The position numbers and the translations under genes were made by a program. Below, one piece after another: positions 43,344-52,356 of a DNA stretch of 64,000 nucleotides. Each line of letters starts with the position of its first letter. Within the stretch, counting starts at the first letter, position 1. The notes below the pieces were generated by a model that made no database searches, had not been told where the DNA came from, and was given only the letters and a program-made list of their open reading frames with translations. The stretch is from Humibacter sp. RRB41 (GTDB lineage Bacteria; Actinomycetota; Actinomycetes; Actinomycetales; Microbacteriaceae), in the NCBI RefSeq assembly GCF_022761015.1, contig NZ_JAKWJQ010000001.1, forward strand, positions 620,001 through 684,000. The letters run 5' to 3'.

Positions 43344-44261
43344 CTATCGCGTTCGTGTTTCGCGCGTTCGAGCGGCCATCGCCTGCTTGTATTTGTCGAC
43401 GTCTGCGGTGATATCGGCGCGCTGTGCGGCATCCGCTATTCCCTTTTCGCCGTCGAGTCCGATGAGATAGTCGATGGTCGAGATCACGGTTGATGCGGCG
43501 AACATCGAACGCGAGCCGCGCAACTGCGGATACAACCGTTGAATGAGTTCGAGCACCGTTGTGTCTCCGTCGGCGATGAACTCACGTACCTGGTCGATGC
43601 GCCTGGATCGAACATCGATCACGACGGATGTCTCCCCGACCAGATCGGTCACTATCGGTCCGTGGCCCGGTAGCCCGGTCGTCTCGTGATCGCCCGCGAA
43701 CTCGCGCAGTCGCTGGAGTGAGGCGAGCAGATCGCCGAGCTTGCCCATCACGCCGGATGAGCGCCCTCCGAGCACGGTGTCGCCCGTGAGCAGGGCGCCG
43801 CGCCCGCACCCGGTGTCCGATGGCACCCAGAGGCAAATCGAGTCGTCGCTGTGACCTGGCGTGTGCAGCACCGAGACCGGCAGACCACCGACCGTGAGCA
43901 CGTCGCCCTCCTTCAGGAGATCGTCGGCGAATCGAGGTGACATGCCGATCACGCGGGTGCCGAGCGAGTCTGCGAGCGTGCGCGCACCGTCGCTGTGGTC
44001 GGGATGGTCGTGGGTGAGCAGCACGGCGGAGACGGTCCGGCCGTCGAGCGTTCCCTGTCTGCGCAGTGCTTCGAGGTGCGCGGCGTTCTCGATTCCGGGG
44101 TCGACGATGATGCTCTCGTCGCCTGCGGCGATGATCCACGAGTTCGTGCCCTCGTAGGTCCAGGAGCTCGCGTTCGGTGCCAGCAGGTGCGTGACATTCG
44201 GCGTGACGAGGCGACCGACGCTGGGCGCCGGCGGCCATTCCACCGTCGAATCGATCGTCAT
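43344..44261 (-). CDS. MBL-fold metallo-hydrolase (LACTB2-like)
   Basis: A 305-residue metallo-beta-lactamase fold protein. LLTHDHPDHSDGA (near residues 81-93) is the HxHxDH metal site; HTPGHSDDS and LTGDTVLGG supply further ligands; the C-terminal LPGHGPIV holds the last His. The C-terminal helical part resembles LACTB2-type hydrolases. It is divergent from the TetR gene across the operator and is followed at 46 bp by the DUF35-thiolase pair, so the three may form one operon. Perhaps it acts on a thioester or lactone intermediate; that is inference. Confidence 0.88.
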   Translation of the reverse strand: MTIDSTVEWPPAPSVGRLVTPNVTHLLAPNASSWTYEGTNSWIIAAGDESIIVDPGIENAAHLEALRRQGTLDGRTVSAVLLTHDHPDHSDGARTLADSLGTRVIGMSPRFADDLLKEGDVLTVGGLPVSVLHTPGHSDDSICLWVPSDTGCGRGALLTGDTVLGGRSSGVMGKLGDLLASLQRLREFAGDHETTGLPGHGPIVTDLVGETSVVIDVRSRRIDQVREFIADGDTTVLELIQRLYPQLRGSRSMFAASTVISTIDYLIGLDGEKGIADAAQRADITADVDKYKQAMAARTRETRTR

Positions 44262-44394
44262 CGTTGACCTCTCTGTGCCGAATACCTGCTGACGATCCGT
44301 AGAGCCCGCCTGAGCGCTACCGCCTGACTGCTACCGCCTGCCTGCGATCCCGCCTCGCACCCTCGTGTGGTGATCGTCGGAGATCCAAACCAGA

Positions 44395-44412
44395 TTCTAG
44401 AATGAAGTTCTA
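44395..44412. promoter_or_regulatory. Putative TetR operator, site 1 (metallo-hydrolase/TetR intergenic)
   Basis: TAGAATGAAGTTCTA (44398-44412) is a 15-bp palindrome with TAGAA/TTCTA arms, overlapping TTCTAGAA (44395-44402). TAGAAT could serve as a -10 box in both directions. A close variant lies before the SDR gene at 45312-45326. The gene between them encodes a TetR regulator. Confidence 0.65.
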
Positions 44413-44511
44413 ACACGGCCATCACCTCGGTCGCAAGACGCAGCATTCACGAGTCCGTGCCCGAGGTGTGGCAAGCTCGGCCCGAAAGCAGAACGTTCGG
44501 AAGGGGGCGAC

Positions 44512-45135
44512 GTGACCGAATCCATCGCAGCGGCGAACGCTGCAACGGACAAGCCGGCGCGTCAGTGGGGTCGAACCCAGCAGACCCGCAGGGTGATCCT
44601 GGACGCCGCACGAGACGTCTTCATCGAAGAGGGCTACGCCGATGCCAACATCGCGCACATCGTCGAACGCTCCGGCCTGAGCGTCGGCAGCGTCTACCAC
44701 CACTTCAACGGCAAGGCGGATCTCTTCCTCGCGCTCTGGGACGAGTTCGAGACCGTGTACACCGAGGCGGCGACCACGGCGGTGGCCGACGCACGGCACT
44801 CCGGCGTCAGTGATCCGATCGAGCTGTTCATCGCCGGAACGCGCGCGTATCTCGAGGTGGCGCGCGGGGCATCGCGCCTCACGCTGCTGTTCCGCGGCGG
44901 TGACGGCCCTCCCGGGTACGACACGCTGGGGCGCAGGGTCGGAGCCGAGTGGATGAAGAACAACACCACGCTGCTCGGCCTGGAGGACACCCCGGTGAGC
45001 CGGCTGAAGGTGCGCATCCTCATCTCGACGGTGGTGGAGGGCGAACGCGCCATCGCCTCGGTGGAGAGCCCGTCGGAGATCGACACACTCATCGACGAGG
45101 CGATCTCGATCGTGCGCAGCATCGCGAGCCTCTGA
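44512..45135 (+). CDS. TetR family transcriptional regulator
   Basis: A 207-residue repressor. The DNA-binding domain is at about residues 21-68 (RTQQTRRVILDAARDVFIEE, then IAHIVERSGLSVGSVYHHFN with the TetR recognition helix). The C-terminal ligand domain is of the acyl-CoA-locus type but not assignable further. GTG 44512 follows AAGGGGG by about 6 bases. Operators on both sides suggest that it controls the divergent metallo-hydrolase/DUF35/thiolase genes and the SDR-to-cytochrome operon downstream, presumably released by a CoA ester of the substrate. Confidence 0.92.
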   Translation: MTESIAAANAATDKPARQWGRTQQTRRVILDAARDVFIEEGYADANIAHIVERSGLSVGSVYHHFNGKADLFLALWDEFETVYTEAATTAVADARHSGVSDPIELFIAGTRAYLEVARGASRLTLLFRGGDGPPGYDTLGRRVGAEWMKNNTTLLGLEDTPVSRLKVRILISTVVEGERAIASVESPSEIDTLIDEAISIVRSIASL

Positions 45136-45269
45136 CCGAAGCCATGGATGCCGTCGGCCCGGCCGGCCGGTTGCAGCTCGGGCGCGCAGCATCTCGCTGC
45201 TCGGCGACCCATCGTCCCCCTTCGGTGCGGGCGCCGGGGCGGTGCTCGGTTCGAAGCTCGGATCGGAGC

Positions 45270-45326
45270 TTGACGAGACACGAGCGCGCTCATATGGTGT
45301 GAACCAGGTTCTAGAACGAGATTCAG
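45270..45326 (+). promoter_or_regulatory. Promoter of the acyl-CoA operon with TetR operator site 2
   Basis: TTGACG (45270-45275) and TATGGT (45293-45298) are separated by exactly 17 bp. Directly downstream lie GTTCTAGAAC (45308-45317) and TAGAACGAGATTCAG (45312-45326), which matches site 1 at 11 of 15 positions and covers the expected start of transcription near 45305. This is a strong layout for repression. The remaining parts of the 321-bp gap (45136-45456) hold no gene; the SDR start is about 150 bases further on, so the leader is long. Confidence 0.68.
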
Positions 45327-45456
45327 TTCTGCGGACGTACACGGACGTCGATGGTTCCGACGAAGGTCGGTCCTCATGTCGGCAGTGTCCGGCGGCGGCG
45401 GCAGGCGCAGCGCTCGTTCGGACATCCGATCGGATCACTCACCCAATGGAGGGCTC

Positions 45457-46218
45457 GTGTCACAGCTGGATGGAAAGGTCGCCGTCGTCACCGGCGCGGG
45501 ACGCGGAATCGGGGGTCGGACCGCGGTGCGGCTGGCATCCGATGGAGCGGCGGTCGCCGTCGTCGACATCAGCGACGAGGCGACGGTCGCGACGGTCGCC
45601 GAGATCGAGGCGGCCGGCGGGCGAGCGATCGGCGTGGCCTGCGACGTTCGGGACGAGGAATCGGTGCTCGCTGCGGCAGCGCGTGTGCAGTCGGAACTCG
45701 GAGACATCGGCGTGCTGGTGAACAACGCGGGCGTGCTGCGCGACAATCTCGTGTTCAAGATGAGCGCCAGCGACTGGGACACCGTGCTCGGGGTCCACCT
45801 GCGCGGAGCGTTCCTCTGGTCGCGCGCGGCGCAAGCGCAGATGGTGCCGGGCCGCTGGGGCAAGATCGTGAACCTGTCGAGCACCTCAGCCACCGGTAAT
45901 CGCGGCCAGGCCAACTATTCGGCGGCGAAGGCCGGCATGCAGGGCTTCACCAAGGCGCTGGCCATCGAACTCGGCCCGTTCGGCATCAACGTCAATGCCG
46001 TCGCGCCCGGATTCATCGCCACCGACATGACCCGATCGACAGCCGAACGCACCGGCGTCGACTTCGAGCAGATGCAGAAGGCCGCATCGGAGCGCATCCC
46101 GGTGCGCCGCGTCGGCCGGCCGGAGGACATCGCCGGTGTCATCTCGTTCCTGGTGAGCGAGGACGCCTCGTACGTCTCCGGCCAGGTCATCTACGTGGCG
46201 GGCGGCCCCGTCGGCTGA
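45457..46218 (+). CDS. Short-chain dehydrogenase/reductase (FabG/3-hydroxyacyl-CoA type)
   Basis: A 253-residue classical SDR. VVTGAGRGIGGRTAVRLAS holds the TGxxxGxG cofactor motif, VVDISDE suggests NAD(H) preference, NNAGVLRDNL is the NNAG motif, and YSAAKAG the catalytic YxxxK with the upstream Ser in NLSSTSA. GTG 45457 has GGAGGG just upstream. The C-terminus VSGQVIYVAGGPVG is FabG-like. In this operon it probably oxidises the 3-hydroxyacyl-CoA made by the MaoC-type hydratase. Confidence 0.92.
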   Translation: MSQLDGKVAVVTGAGRGIGGRTAVRLASDGAAVAVVDISDEATVATVAEIEAAGGRAIGVACDVRDEESVLAAAARVQSELGDIGVLVNNAGVLRDNLVFKMSASDWDTVLGVHLRGAFLWSRAAQAQMVPGRWGKIVNLSSTSATGNRGQANYSAAKAGMQGFTKALAIELGPFGINVNAVAPGFIATDMTRSTAERTGVDFEQMQKAASERIPVRRVGRPEDIAGVISFLVSEDASYVSGQVIYVAGGPVG

Positions 46219-46290
46219 CGCCGGCATCCAGCGGCCAAGCCCACACCTGAACTCACCACATCCCAACACAACTCACGTGGAGACATTGCA

Positions 46291-47463
46291 ATGATCGACT
46301 TCTCACTCTCGGACGAACAGCGGATGGTGCGCGACACCGTGCGCGACTTCATCGAAAAGGAGGTCATGCCGTTCGAACCGCAGGTGCTGCGCAACGAGCG
46401 ACAGGGCCTGCCAGCACTCGAACCCGGTCAGCTGAAAGACCTGCAGAACAAGGCGAAGGCTGCCGGCTTCTGGGGCATCGGAACACCGGAGGAGTACGGC
46501 GGCACCGATCTCGGAGCCGTCATGACCTCGATCGTCGCCATGGAGGGCGGGCGCACCTTCGTGCCGTTCCGCTTCGGGGGCACGGCCGACAACATCCTGT
46601 ACGGCGGCAACGAGGAGCAGAAGAAGGAGTACCTGATCCCGACGATCAACGGCGAGCGCCGCAGTTGTTTCGCGATCACAGAGCCGGGCGCCGGGTCGGA
46701 TGCCGCGAACATCCGCACGCGCGCCGTGCACGACGGCGACGACTGGATCATCACCGGCGAGAAGATCTTCATCACGAACGGCAACGAGGCCGACTTCGTC
46801 ATGGTGTTCGCCGTCACCGATCCGGAGAAGGGCGCCGAAGGCGGCATCACGTGCTTCCTGGTCGACCGTGAGATGGGCTGGACGTCGCAGCCGATCGCGA
46901 CGATGGGCGAGTGGGGCCCAGCAGCGCTCAACTTCGACAACGTTCGGGTGCCGGGCAAGAACGTGCTCGGCGAGGTCGGCTGGGGCTTCAAACTGGCGAT
47001 GCAGTGGATCGGCAACGGACGCTATCTGATCCCGTCCGGCGCGATCGGCGCAGCAGAGCGACTGCTGGAGATGGCGATCGAGCACGCCAAGAACCGTCAG
47101 TCGATGGGTCACGTGATCGCCGACTACCAGGCGATCCAGTGGCACATCGCCGACTCGCACATCGAGATCGAGCAGGCCAAGTGGCTGACCCTGTACGCGG
47201 CATGGTTGCTGGAGAACAACAAGGACAACCGGCATGCGGCATCCATCGCCAAGCTCACCGGGTCGGTGATGGCGAACAAGGTCGTCGACAGGGTGCTGCA
47301 GATCCACGGCGGCATGGGTTACACGAAGGAGTTGCCGATCGAGCGCTGGTACCGCGAGCTGCGACTGCTGCGCATCTTCGAGGGCACCGACGAGATTCAG
47401 AAGCGCACCATCGCCCGGAACCTCATCAAGGGCTACGCGAAGGTGAGCGACATCGGCGGCTGA
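46291..47463 (+). CDS. Acyl-CoA dehydrogenase
   Basis: A 390-residue FAD enzyme that introduces the alpha-beta double bond of acyl-CoA and passes electrons to ETF. FAITEPGAGSDAA and the later WIITGEKIFITNGNEADF are the flavin and substrate regions. The C-terminal LLRIFEGTDEIQKRTIARNL contains the typical catalytic Glu. QIHGGMGYTKELPIERWYRE is the FAD-dimer contact signature. Length is normal. It follows the SDR by 72 bp and is served by the EtfBA genes further on. Confidence 0.95.
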   Translation: MIDFSLSDEQRMVRDTVRDFIEKEVMPFEPQVLRNERQGLPALEPGQLKDLQNKAKAAGFWGIGTPEEYGGTDLGAVMTSIVAMEGGRTFVPFRFGGTADNILYGGNEEQKKEYLIPTINGERRSCFAITEPGAGSDAANIRTRAVHDGDDWIITGEKIFITNGNEADFVMVFAVTDPEKGAEGGITCFLVDREMGWTSQPIATMGEWGPAALNFDNVRVPGKNVLGEVGWGFKLAMQWIGNGRYLIPSGAIGAAERLLEMAIEHAKNRQSMGHVIADYQAIQWHIADSHIEIEQAKWLTLYAAWLLENNKDNRHAASIAKLTGSVMANKVVDRVLQIHGGMGYTKELPIERWYRELRLLRIFEGTDEIQKRTIARNLIKGYAKVSDIGG

Positions 47464-47511
47464 ACCACCCCACCCCACACGTTCGCGGCCTGAACCGATC
47501 AAGGAGGATTC

Positions 47512-49653
47512 ATGACGGCCACCGAAGCCCTGCTCCCAGGTGTCACAGTCGACGACGTGACCCAGCTCTTCAACCCGAAGTCGATCGCACTGATCGGCGC
47601 CACCGACAAATCGCACTGGTCGATGTCGATCTACAAGAACCTGCTGGACGGTGGATTCCAGGGTTCCGTGTATCTGGTCAACCCGCGCGGCGTCGTCGTG
47701 CACGGACAGCAGTCGTACGCGAACATCGCCGACCTGCCGGAGACCGTCGACATGGCCTTCGTGATGGTGCCGACCACTGCCGTGCTCGAGGTGATGGAGA
47801 AGATCGCGGATGCCGGCATCCCGACCGCGGTCGTGCTCACCTCGGGCTTCGGCGAGGTGGGTGAGGAGGGCGCGCAGCTGGAACGGCGGCTGACCGACCT
47901 CGCCTCCGATCGCGGCATCACGGTGCTCGGCCCCAACGGCAACGGATACGTCAACGTGGCATCCGGCATCACACCGTACGGGCTGCCGATCACCGAGCCG
48001 CTGCGCAAGGGGTCGATCGGGGTCGTGCTGCAGAGCGGCGCCCTGGCGAGCGCGGTCATCCAGCTCGCTCAGACGCGCAACGCGGGCCTCAGCCTGTTGG
48101 TGTCGATGGGAAACGAGTCGATGATCTCGATGACCGATGTGATGCGCTACCTGGTCGAGGACGAGGCGACCAAGGTGATCACGCTCTTCATCGAGTCGAT
48201 CAGGCATCCTGAGGACTTCATCGACGTCGCCAAGCGGGCGCTCGCCGCCGGCAAGCCCATCGTCGCGCTCAAGGTGGGCCGCAGCGCAGGCGGAGCGCGG
48301 GTCGCCAAGGCGCACACGGGTTCGCTGGTCGGCGACGACGGTGTGATCGACGCGGTCTTCAGGCAGAGCGCCGTGATCAGGGTGGACTCGCTCGAGGACC
48401 TCATCGTGACCTCAGATCTGCTCTCGCACACCGGCCCACTGCCCGGCAGGAGGGTCGGCTTCGTGACGCCGTCCGGCGGCGCCTGCGAGGTCATCTCCGA
48501 CCGTGCAGAAGACGAGGGGATCGAGATTCCGGAGTTCTCAGCAGCGACGGAGGAAAAGCTGCGCCGGGTGCTGCCCGACTTCGCGAGCGTGCACAATCCG
48601 ATCGACGTGACCGGTTACATTTTGATCGACGATCAACTGGCCATCAAGGCGTTGAGCGCTGTTCAGGATGACCCGAACATCGATCAGATCGTCTACGTCT
48701 CCGACCTGCCGCACGACACCCCTGCCGACGTCGACGTGGCGATCGCCAGGTACACGGCGCAGGCCGCGGCGCTCTCGCAGACGTCGAAGCCGGTCATCGT
48801 CGTCTCGAACACGATCACCGATATCACGCCGATCGGCCGCCGGGTCGCCGACGCGAGCGGATTCCCCGGCGTGGTCGGCGGTATCCATCACGGACTGACA
48901 GCACTCGGCCGGGCGATCGCATGGTCGGAGCGGTATCGGGCGGCGATCGGCAGGCGAGAGGAGGCCGTTGCAGACGACAGCCCGATCATCGTCGACGCGG
49001 CGCCCGGCGAGACGTTCGCCGAGCGAAGGGCGACAGCGCTGCTGGCAGAGCACGGCATCCCGATGGTGAAGAACGAGCTCGTGCACAGCGCCGACGAAGC
49101 GGCCGAGGCGGCCGATCGCGTCGGCTACCCGGTCGTGGTGAAGCTGTCGGCGGACGAGATCGAGCACAAGAGCGACATCGGTGGCGTCAAGCTCGATCTC
49201 CATGACGCGGACGCCGTGCGTCGCGCGTTCGACGCCGTCATCGCCGCCGGCCGGGGCGCGGAAGCAGCCGACCCTGCTGCCCTCGTTCAGCCGCAGCGCT
49301 CCGGAGGCGTCGAGCTGATCGTCGGGGCGGTGCGCGACCCCAAATGGGGCATGGTGCTGGCCGTCGGGCTCGGGGGTGTGTGGGTGGAAGTGCTGAAGGA
49401 CTCGACCCTGCATCTGCTGCCTGTGAACCGCGAGCAGGTCAAGGCCGGCCTCGGTTCCCTGCGCGGCGCAAAGCTGCTCGCTGGTGCACGTGGCACCGAG
49501 GCGGCAGATCTGGATGCCGTTGCCGACGTGGTCGTGCGCATCGCGAACGTCGTCGAGCGGCTTGGCGACCGTCTCGAGTCGCTCGAGGTGAACCCGCTGC
49601 TCGTGCGCGGATCCGACATCGAAGCGCTCGACGCGCTGATCACCTGGAGGTAG
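47512..49653 (+). CDS. ADP-forming acyl-CoA synthetase (acetate-CoA ligase family)
   Basis: A 713-residue single-chain NDP-forming ligase. Order: CoA-binding Rossmann domain (FNPKSIALIGATDKSHWS, about 14-130), succinyl-CoA-ligase-like domains (VVLQSGALASAVIQ; AKAHTGSLVGDDGVIDAVFR around residue 265) and a C-terminal ATP-grasp (ERRATALLAEHGIPMVKNEL, YPVVVKLSADEIEHKSDIGG, about 500-713). It activates a carboxylic acid to its CoA ester with ATP, releasing ADP and Pi. AAGGAGG lies 5 bases before the ATG. It is likely the entry step of the locus; the acid is unknown. Confidence 0.92.
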   Translation: MTATEALLPGVTVDDVTQLFNPKSIALIGATDKSHWSMSIYKNLLDGGFQGSVYLVNPRGVVVHGQQSYANIADLPETVDMAFVMVPTTAVLEVMEKIADAGIPTAVVLTSGFGEVGEEGAQLERRLTDLASDRGITVLGPNGNGYVNVASGITPYGLPITEPLRKGSIGVVLQSGALASAVIQLAQTRNAGLSLLVSMGNESMISMTDVMRYLVEDEATKVITLFIESIRHPEDFIDVAKRALAAGKPIVALKVGRSAGGARVAKAHTGSLVGDDGVIDAVFRQSAVIRVDSLEDLIVTSDLLSHTGPLPGRRVGFVTPSGGACEVISDRAEDEGIEIPEFSAATEEKLRRVLPDFASVHNPIDVTGYILIDDQLAIKALSAVQDDPNIDQIVYVSDLPHDTPADVDVAIARYTAQAAALSQTSKPVIVVSNTITDITPIGRRVADASGFPGVVGGIHHGLTALGRAIAWSERYRAAIGRREEAVADDSPIIVDAAPGETFAERRATALLAEHGIPMVKNELVHSADEAAEAADRVGYPVVVKLSADEIEHKSDIGGVKLDLHDADAVRRAFDAVIAAGRGAEAADPAALVQPQRSGGVELIVGAVRDPKWGMVLAVGLGGVWVEVLKDSTLHLLPVNREQVKAGLGSLRGAKLLAGARGTEAADLDAVADVVVRIANVVERLGDRLESLEVNPLLVRGSDIEALDALITWR

Positions 49654-49656
49654 AGG

Positions 49657-50520
49657 ATGCCGCTCAACCTGGATGCCGTCGGCACCACGAGCGCCCCGTC
49701 CATCGTCGAATGGACGGCGGAGGAAGCCTTGATCTATGCGCTCGGAGTCGGGGCGGGCCAGGATGATCCGTTGAAAGAGCTGGCGTTCACCACCGAGAAC
49801 ACGCACGGTGTCGAGCAGCGTGTGCTGCCGACGTTCGGAGTCGTCCTCAACCAGTTCCGCGGCACGCGTCGCCTCGACATCGGAACGTTCGACCCGGCCA
49901 TGCTGGTGCATGCCGAGCAGAGCGTCGAGCTGTCGGGCGCGCTGCCGGCATCCGGCGCACTCGAGGTCGTCTCGACGGTCACCGGCATTTACGACAAGGG
50001 CAGCGGGGCGCTGGTCGTCAGCGAGGCGACGGGCACACCTCCCGGCGGGGTCGTTCCGTTGGTCGTCACACGCTCCTCGCTCTTCATCAGGGGCGAGGGC
50101 GGATTCGGCGTGCGAGGACCGAAGGATGCCTGGGCCGCGCCCGAGCGCGACGCGGAGATCGTGCTCGAGGCATCCACTCGGCCCGATCAGGCGCTGCTCT
50201 ACCGGCTCTCCGGCGATCACAACCCCCTGCACACCGACCCGGCGTACGCGGCGCGTGCCGGGTTCCCGAAACCGATCCTGCACGGCATGGCCACCTATGG
50301 AGTGGTCGGCAGGGTGCTGCTGAACGCGCTCGCCGACGGCGACATCGAGCGGTTCGCAGGCATGAGTGGCCGGTTCAGCAAGCCGGTCTTCCCCGGCGAG
50401 CGGCTGAGCGTGCAGGTCTGGACTGCCGACGAGGGCGGTCTCGAACACCTGTTCCGGGTGGCGAACGATTGCGACGAGGTCGTGCTCGATCGCGGCACGT
50501 TCACGCTGCGGGCGGCGTGA
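49657..50520 (+). CDS. MaoC family dehydratase (double-hotdog enoyl-CoA hydratase 2)
   Basis: A 287-residue protein with two hotdog domains like the hydratase part of peroxisomal MFE-2. The N-terminal half is degenerate (YALGVGAGQDDP, FTTENTHGVEQRVLPTFGVV). The C-terminal half has the R-hydratase signature LYRLSGDHNPLHTDPAYA with catalytic Asp and His, then FPKPILHGMATYG. It adds water to trans-2-enoyl-CoA. Only 3 bp separate it from the ligase gene. Confidence 0.93.
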   Translation: MPLNLDAVGTTSAPSIVEWTAEEALIYALGVGAGQDDPLKELAFTTENTHGVEQRVLPTFGVVLNQFRGTRRLDIGTFDPAMLVHAEQSVELSGALPASGALEVVSTVTGIYDKGSGALVVSEATGTPPGGVVPLVVTRSSLFIRGEGGFGVRGPKDAWAAPERDAEIVLEASTRPDQALLYRLSGDHNPLHTDPAYAARAGFPKPILHGMATYGVVGRVLLNALADGDIERFAGMSGRFSKPVFPGERLSVQVWTADEGGLEHLFRVANDCDEVVLDRGTFTLRAA

Positions 50521-50572
50521 AGCCGCTGCGGTTCGAAATGGTCGGTGGAGTGAGACGCGGGAGAAGAGGCGC

Positions 50573-51346
50573 ATGAGAATCGTCGTTCTCGTCAAGGAGG
50601 TGCCCGACACCTATGGCGCGCGCAAGCTCGATCTCGAGACCGGGCTGGCGCTGCGGGATGCCGGCGACAAGGTGCTCGACGAAGTGGGCGAACGCGCGCT
50701 CGAGGTTGCGATCTCGTATGCCGAGTCGGCGCCGGGCACCGAGGTCGTCGCCCTCACCGCCGGCCCGGAGTCGGCGGCGAACTCGGTGCGCAAGGCGCTC
50801 GCCATGGGTGCAGATCGCGCCGTGCATGTAGCCGACGACGCTCTCGCCGGCGCTGACCTGACACTGACCTCGCAGGTGCTGGCTGCCGCACTCGCCGACC
50901 TGTCTGCGGATCTGATTCTCGCCGGCAACGTCTCGACGGACGGCTCGGGCGGGGTGATCCCCGCCATGATCGCCGAGAGGCTCGGCCTCGCCAATGTGAC
51001 GGCGCTCGACAGCGTCGAGCTTGCCGAGGGCGTGCTGCGCGGGGAGAGGGCCGCGGACGGCGGTCGCAGCAAGGTCGAGGCATCCCTGCCCGTCGTCGCG
51101 TCGATCACGGAGCAACTGCCCGACCCGCGATTCGCGAGCCTCAAGGGCATCATGGCGGCGAAGAAGAAGCCCTACGACACGCTTTCGCTCGCCTCTCTCG
51201 GGGTCGACGCCGATGCTCTGGTGCCCCGTTCCATCATGATCGCCGTCGCCGAGCACCCGCCGCGTGAGGCCGGCGTGAAGGTCGTCGACTCCGGCGACGC
51301 CGGTCACCAGCTCGCCGAGTTCCTCGCCCGGAAGGGGCTGGTGTGA
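50573..51346 (+). CDS. etfB: Electron transfer flavoprotein beta subunit
   Basis: A 257-residue EtfB that binds AMP and pairs with EtfA to carry electrons from acyl-CoA dehydrogenases. [19 protein letters not shown] is the family start, GAD.AVHV follows, and [20 protein letters not shown] with [21 protein letters not shown] forms the signature. It lies 52 bp after the hydratase gene and overlaps etfA by 4 bp. Confidence 0.95.
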   Translation: MRIVVLVKEVPDTYGARKLDLETGLALRDAGDKVLDEVGERALEVAISYAESAPGTEVVALTAGPESAANSVRKALAMGADRAVHVADDALAGADLTLTSQVLAAALADLSADLILAGNVSTDGSGGVIPAMIAERLGLANVTALDSVELAEGVLRGERAADGGRSKVEASLPVVASITEQLPDPRFASLKGIMAAKKKPYDTLSLASLGVDADALVPRSIMIAVAEHPPREAGVKVVDSGDAGHQLAEFLARKGLV

Positions 51347-52350
51347 CCGTGGCGCAGCATGACGGAGCCGCCGTATATCCGCAGGATGCAGTCCTGGTGC
51401 TGGTCGAGACGTCGGCGGACGGCAGACCTGCGAAGACCGTCGCCCAGCTCGTCTCCGTTGCGGCTGCGGTGGGCACTCCGGTGGCGTTGGTGGTGACGGC
51501 GGCGGGGCCCGATGAAGGGGCCGTCGAAGCGTTGGGACGACTCGGCGTCGGACACGTGCTGGTGGCGGAGCGAACGGACGAGGCATCCGTCGTCGGCGCC
51601 GCCTACACGGATGCCCTCGCCGCGGCGGCCACGCTCGTCGCGCCGGAGGCGGTGCTGGTGTCGAACACGATCGACTCCCGCGACGCGGCGGCACGGTTCG
51701 CCGTGCGTTCGGGGAACGCGCTCGCCGTGGACGCCGTCGGTGTGTCCCGCGACAACGAGGGGATCGTCGCCCACCATTCCGTCTACGGCGGGGCGTACGA
51801 CGTCGACTCCGCGGTGACCTTCGGCGCGGCCGTGATCACGCTTCGCGCCGGAGCTGCCGGGCCCACACCCTCGCCGGTCACGCCCACGGTGCGCCGGCTG
51901 AACGCGGAGGCGTCGACGCCGGTCGTCGCGGTCGTGTCGAGGGATGATGGGGAGCCGGCATCCGAGCGTCCTGAGCTTCGTGGCGCAGCGCGAGTCGTCG
52001 CCGGTGGTCGGGGGCTCGGCTCGAAGGAGCAGTTCGAGCTCGTCGACAGGCTGGCCGACGTGCTCGGTGCCGCAGTCGGTGCGTCGAGGGCCGCGGTCGA
52101 CGCCGGATACATCCCCTACGCGCACCAGGTCGGTCAGACCGGCGTCTCTGTGTCGCCGCAGCTCTACGTCGCACTGGGCATCTCCGGTGCGATCCAGCAC
52201 CTGGCAGGAATGCAGACGGCCAAGACCATCGTGGCGGTCAACAAGGATGCCTCGGCACCGATCTTCGAGATCGCCGACTTCGGCATCGTCGGCGACGTGT
52301 TCGAGGTCGTACCGCAGCTGATCTCCGCGATCGAGTCGAAGCGGGCCTGA
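51343..52350 (+). CDS. etfA: Electron transfer flavoprotein alpha subunit
   Basis: A 335-residue FAD-binding EtfA. The C-terminal FAD domain is unmistakable: [75 protein letters not shown]. The N-terminal domain is more divergent. The GTG overlaps the etfB stop. The next gene, a membrane cytochrome b, starts 7 bp downstream, which is an unusual neighbour for etfBA. Confidence 0.95.
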   Translation: MTVAQHDGAAVYPQDAVLVLVETSADGRPAKTVAQLVSVAAAVGTPVALVVTAAGPDEGAVEALGRLGVGHVLVAERTDEASVVGAAYTDALAAAATLVAPEAVLVSNTIDSRDAAARFAVRSGNALAVDAVGVSRDNEGIVAHHSVYGGAYDVDSAVTFGAAVITLRAGAAGPTPSPVTPTVRRLNAEASTPVVAVVSRDDGEPASERPELRGAARVVAGGRGLGSKEQFELVDRLADVLGAAVGASRAAVDAGYIPYAHQVGQTGVSVSPQLYVALGISGAIQHLAGMQTAKTIVAVNKDASAPIFEIADFGIVGDVFEVVPQLISAIESKRA

Positions 52351-52356
52351 ACTGGA

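Noticed and set aside
46303-48315. A 670-codon minus-strand open frame opposite the acyl-CoA dehydrogenase and ligase
   Set aside because: Antisense shadow of clear enzymes; no motifs, start site or ribosome binding site.
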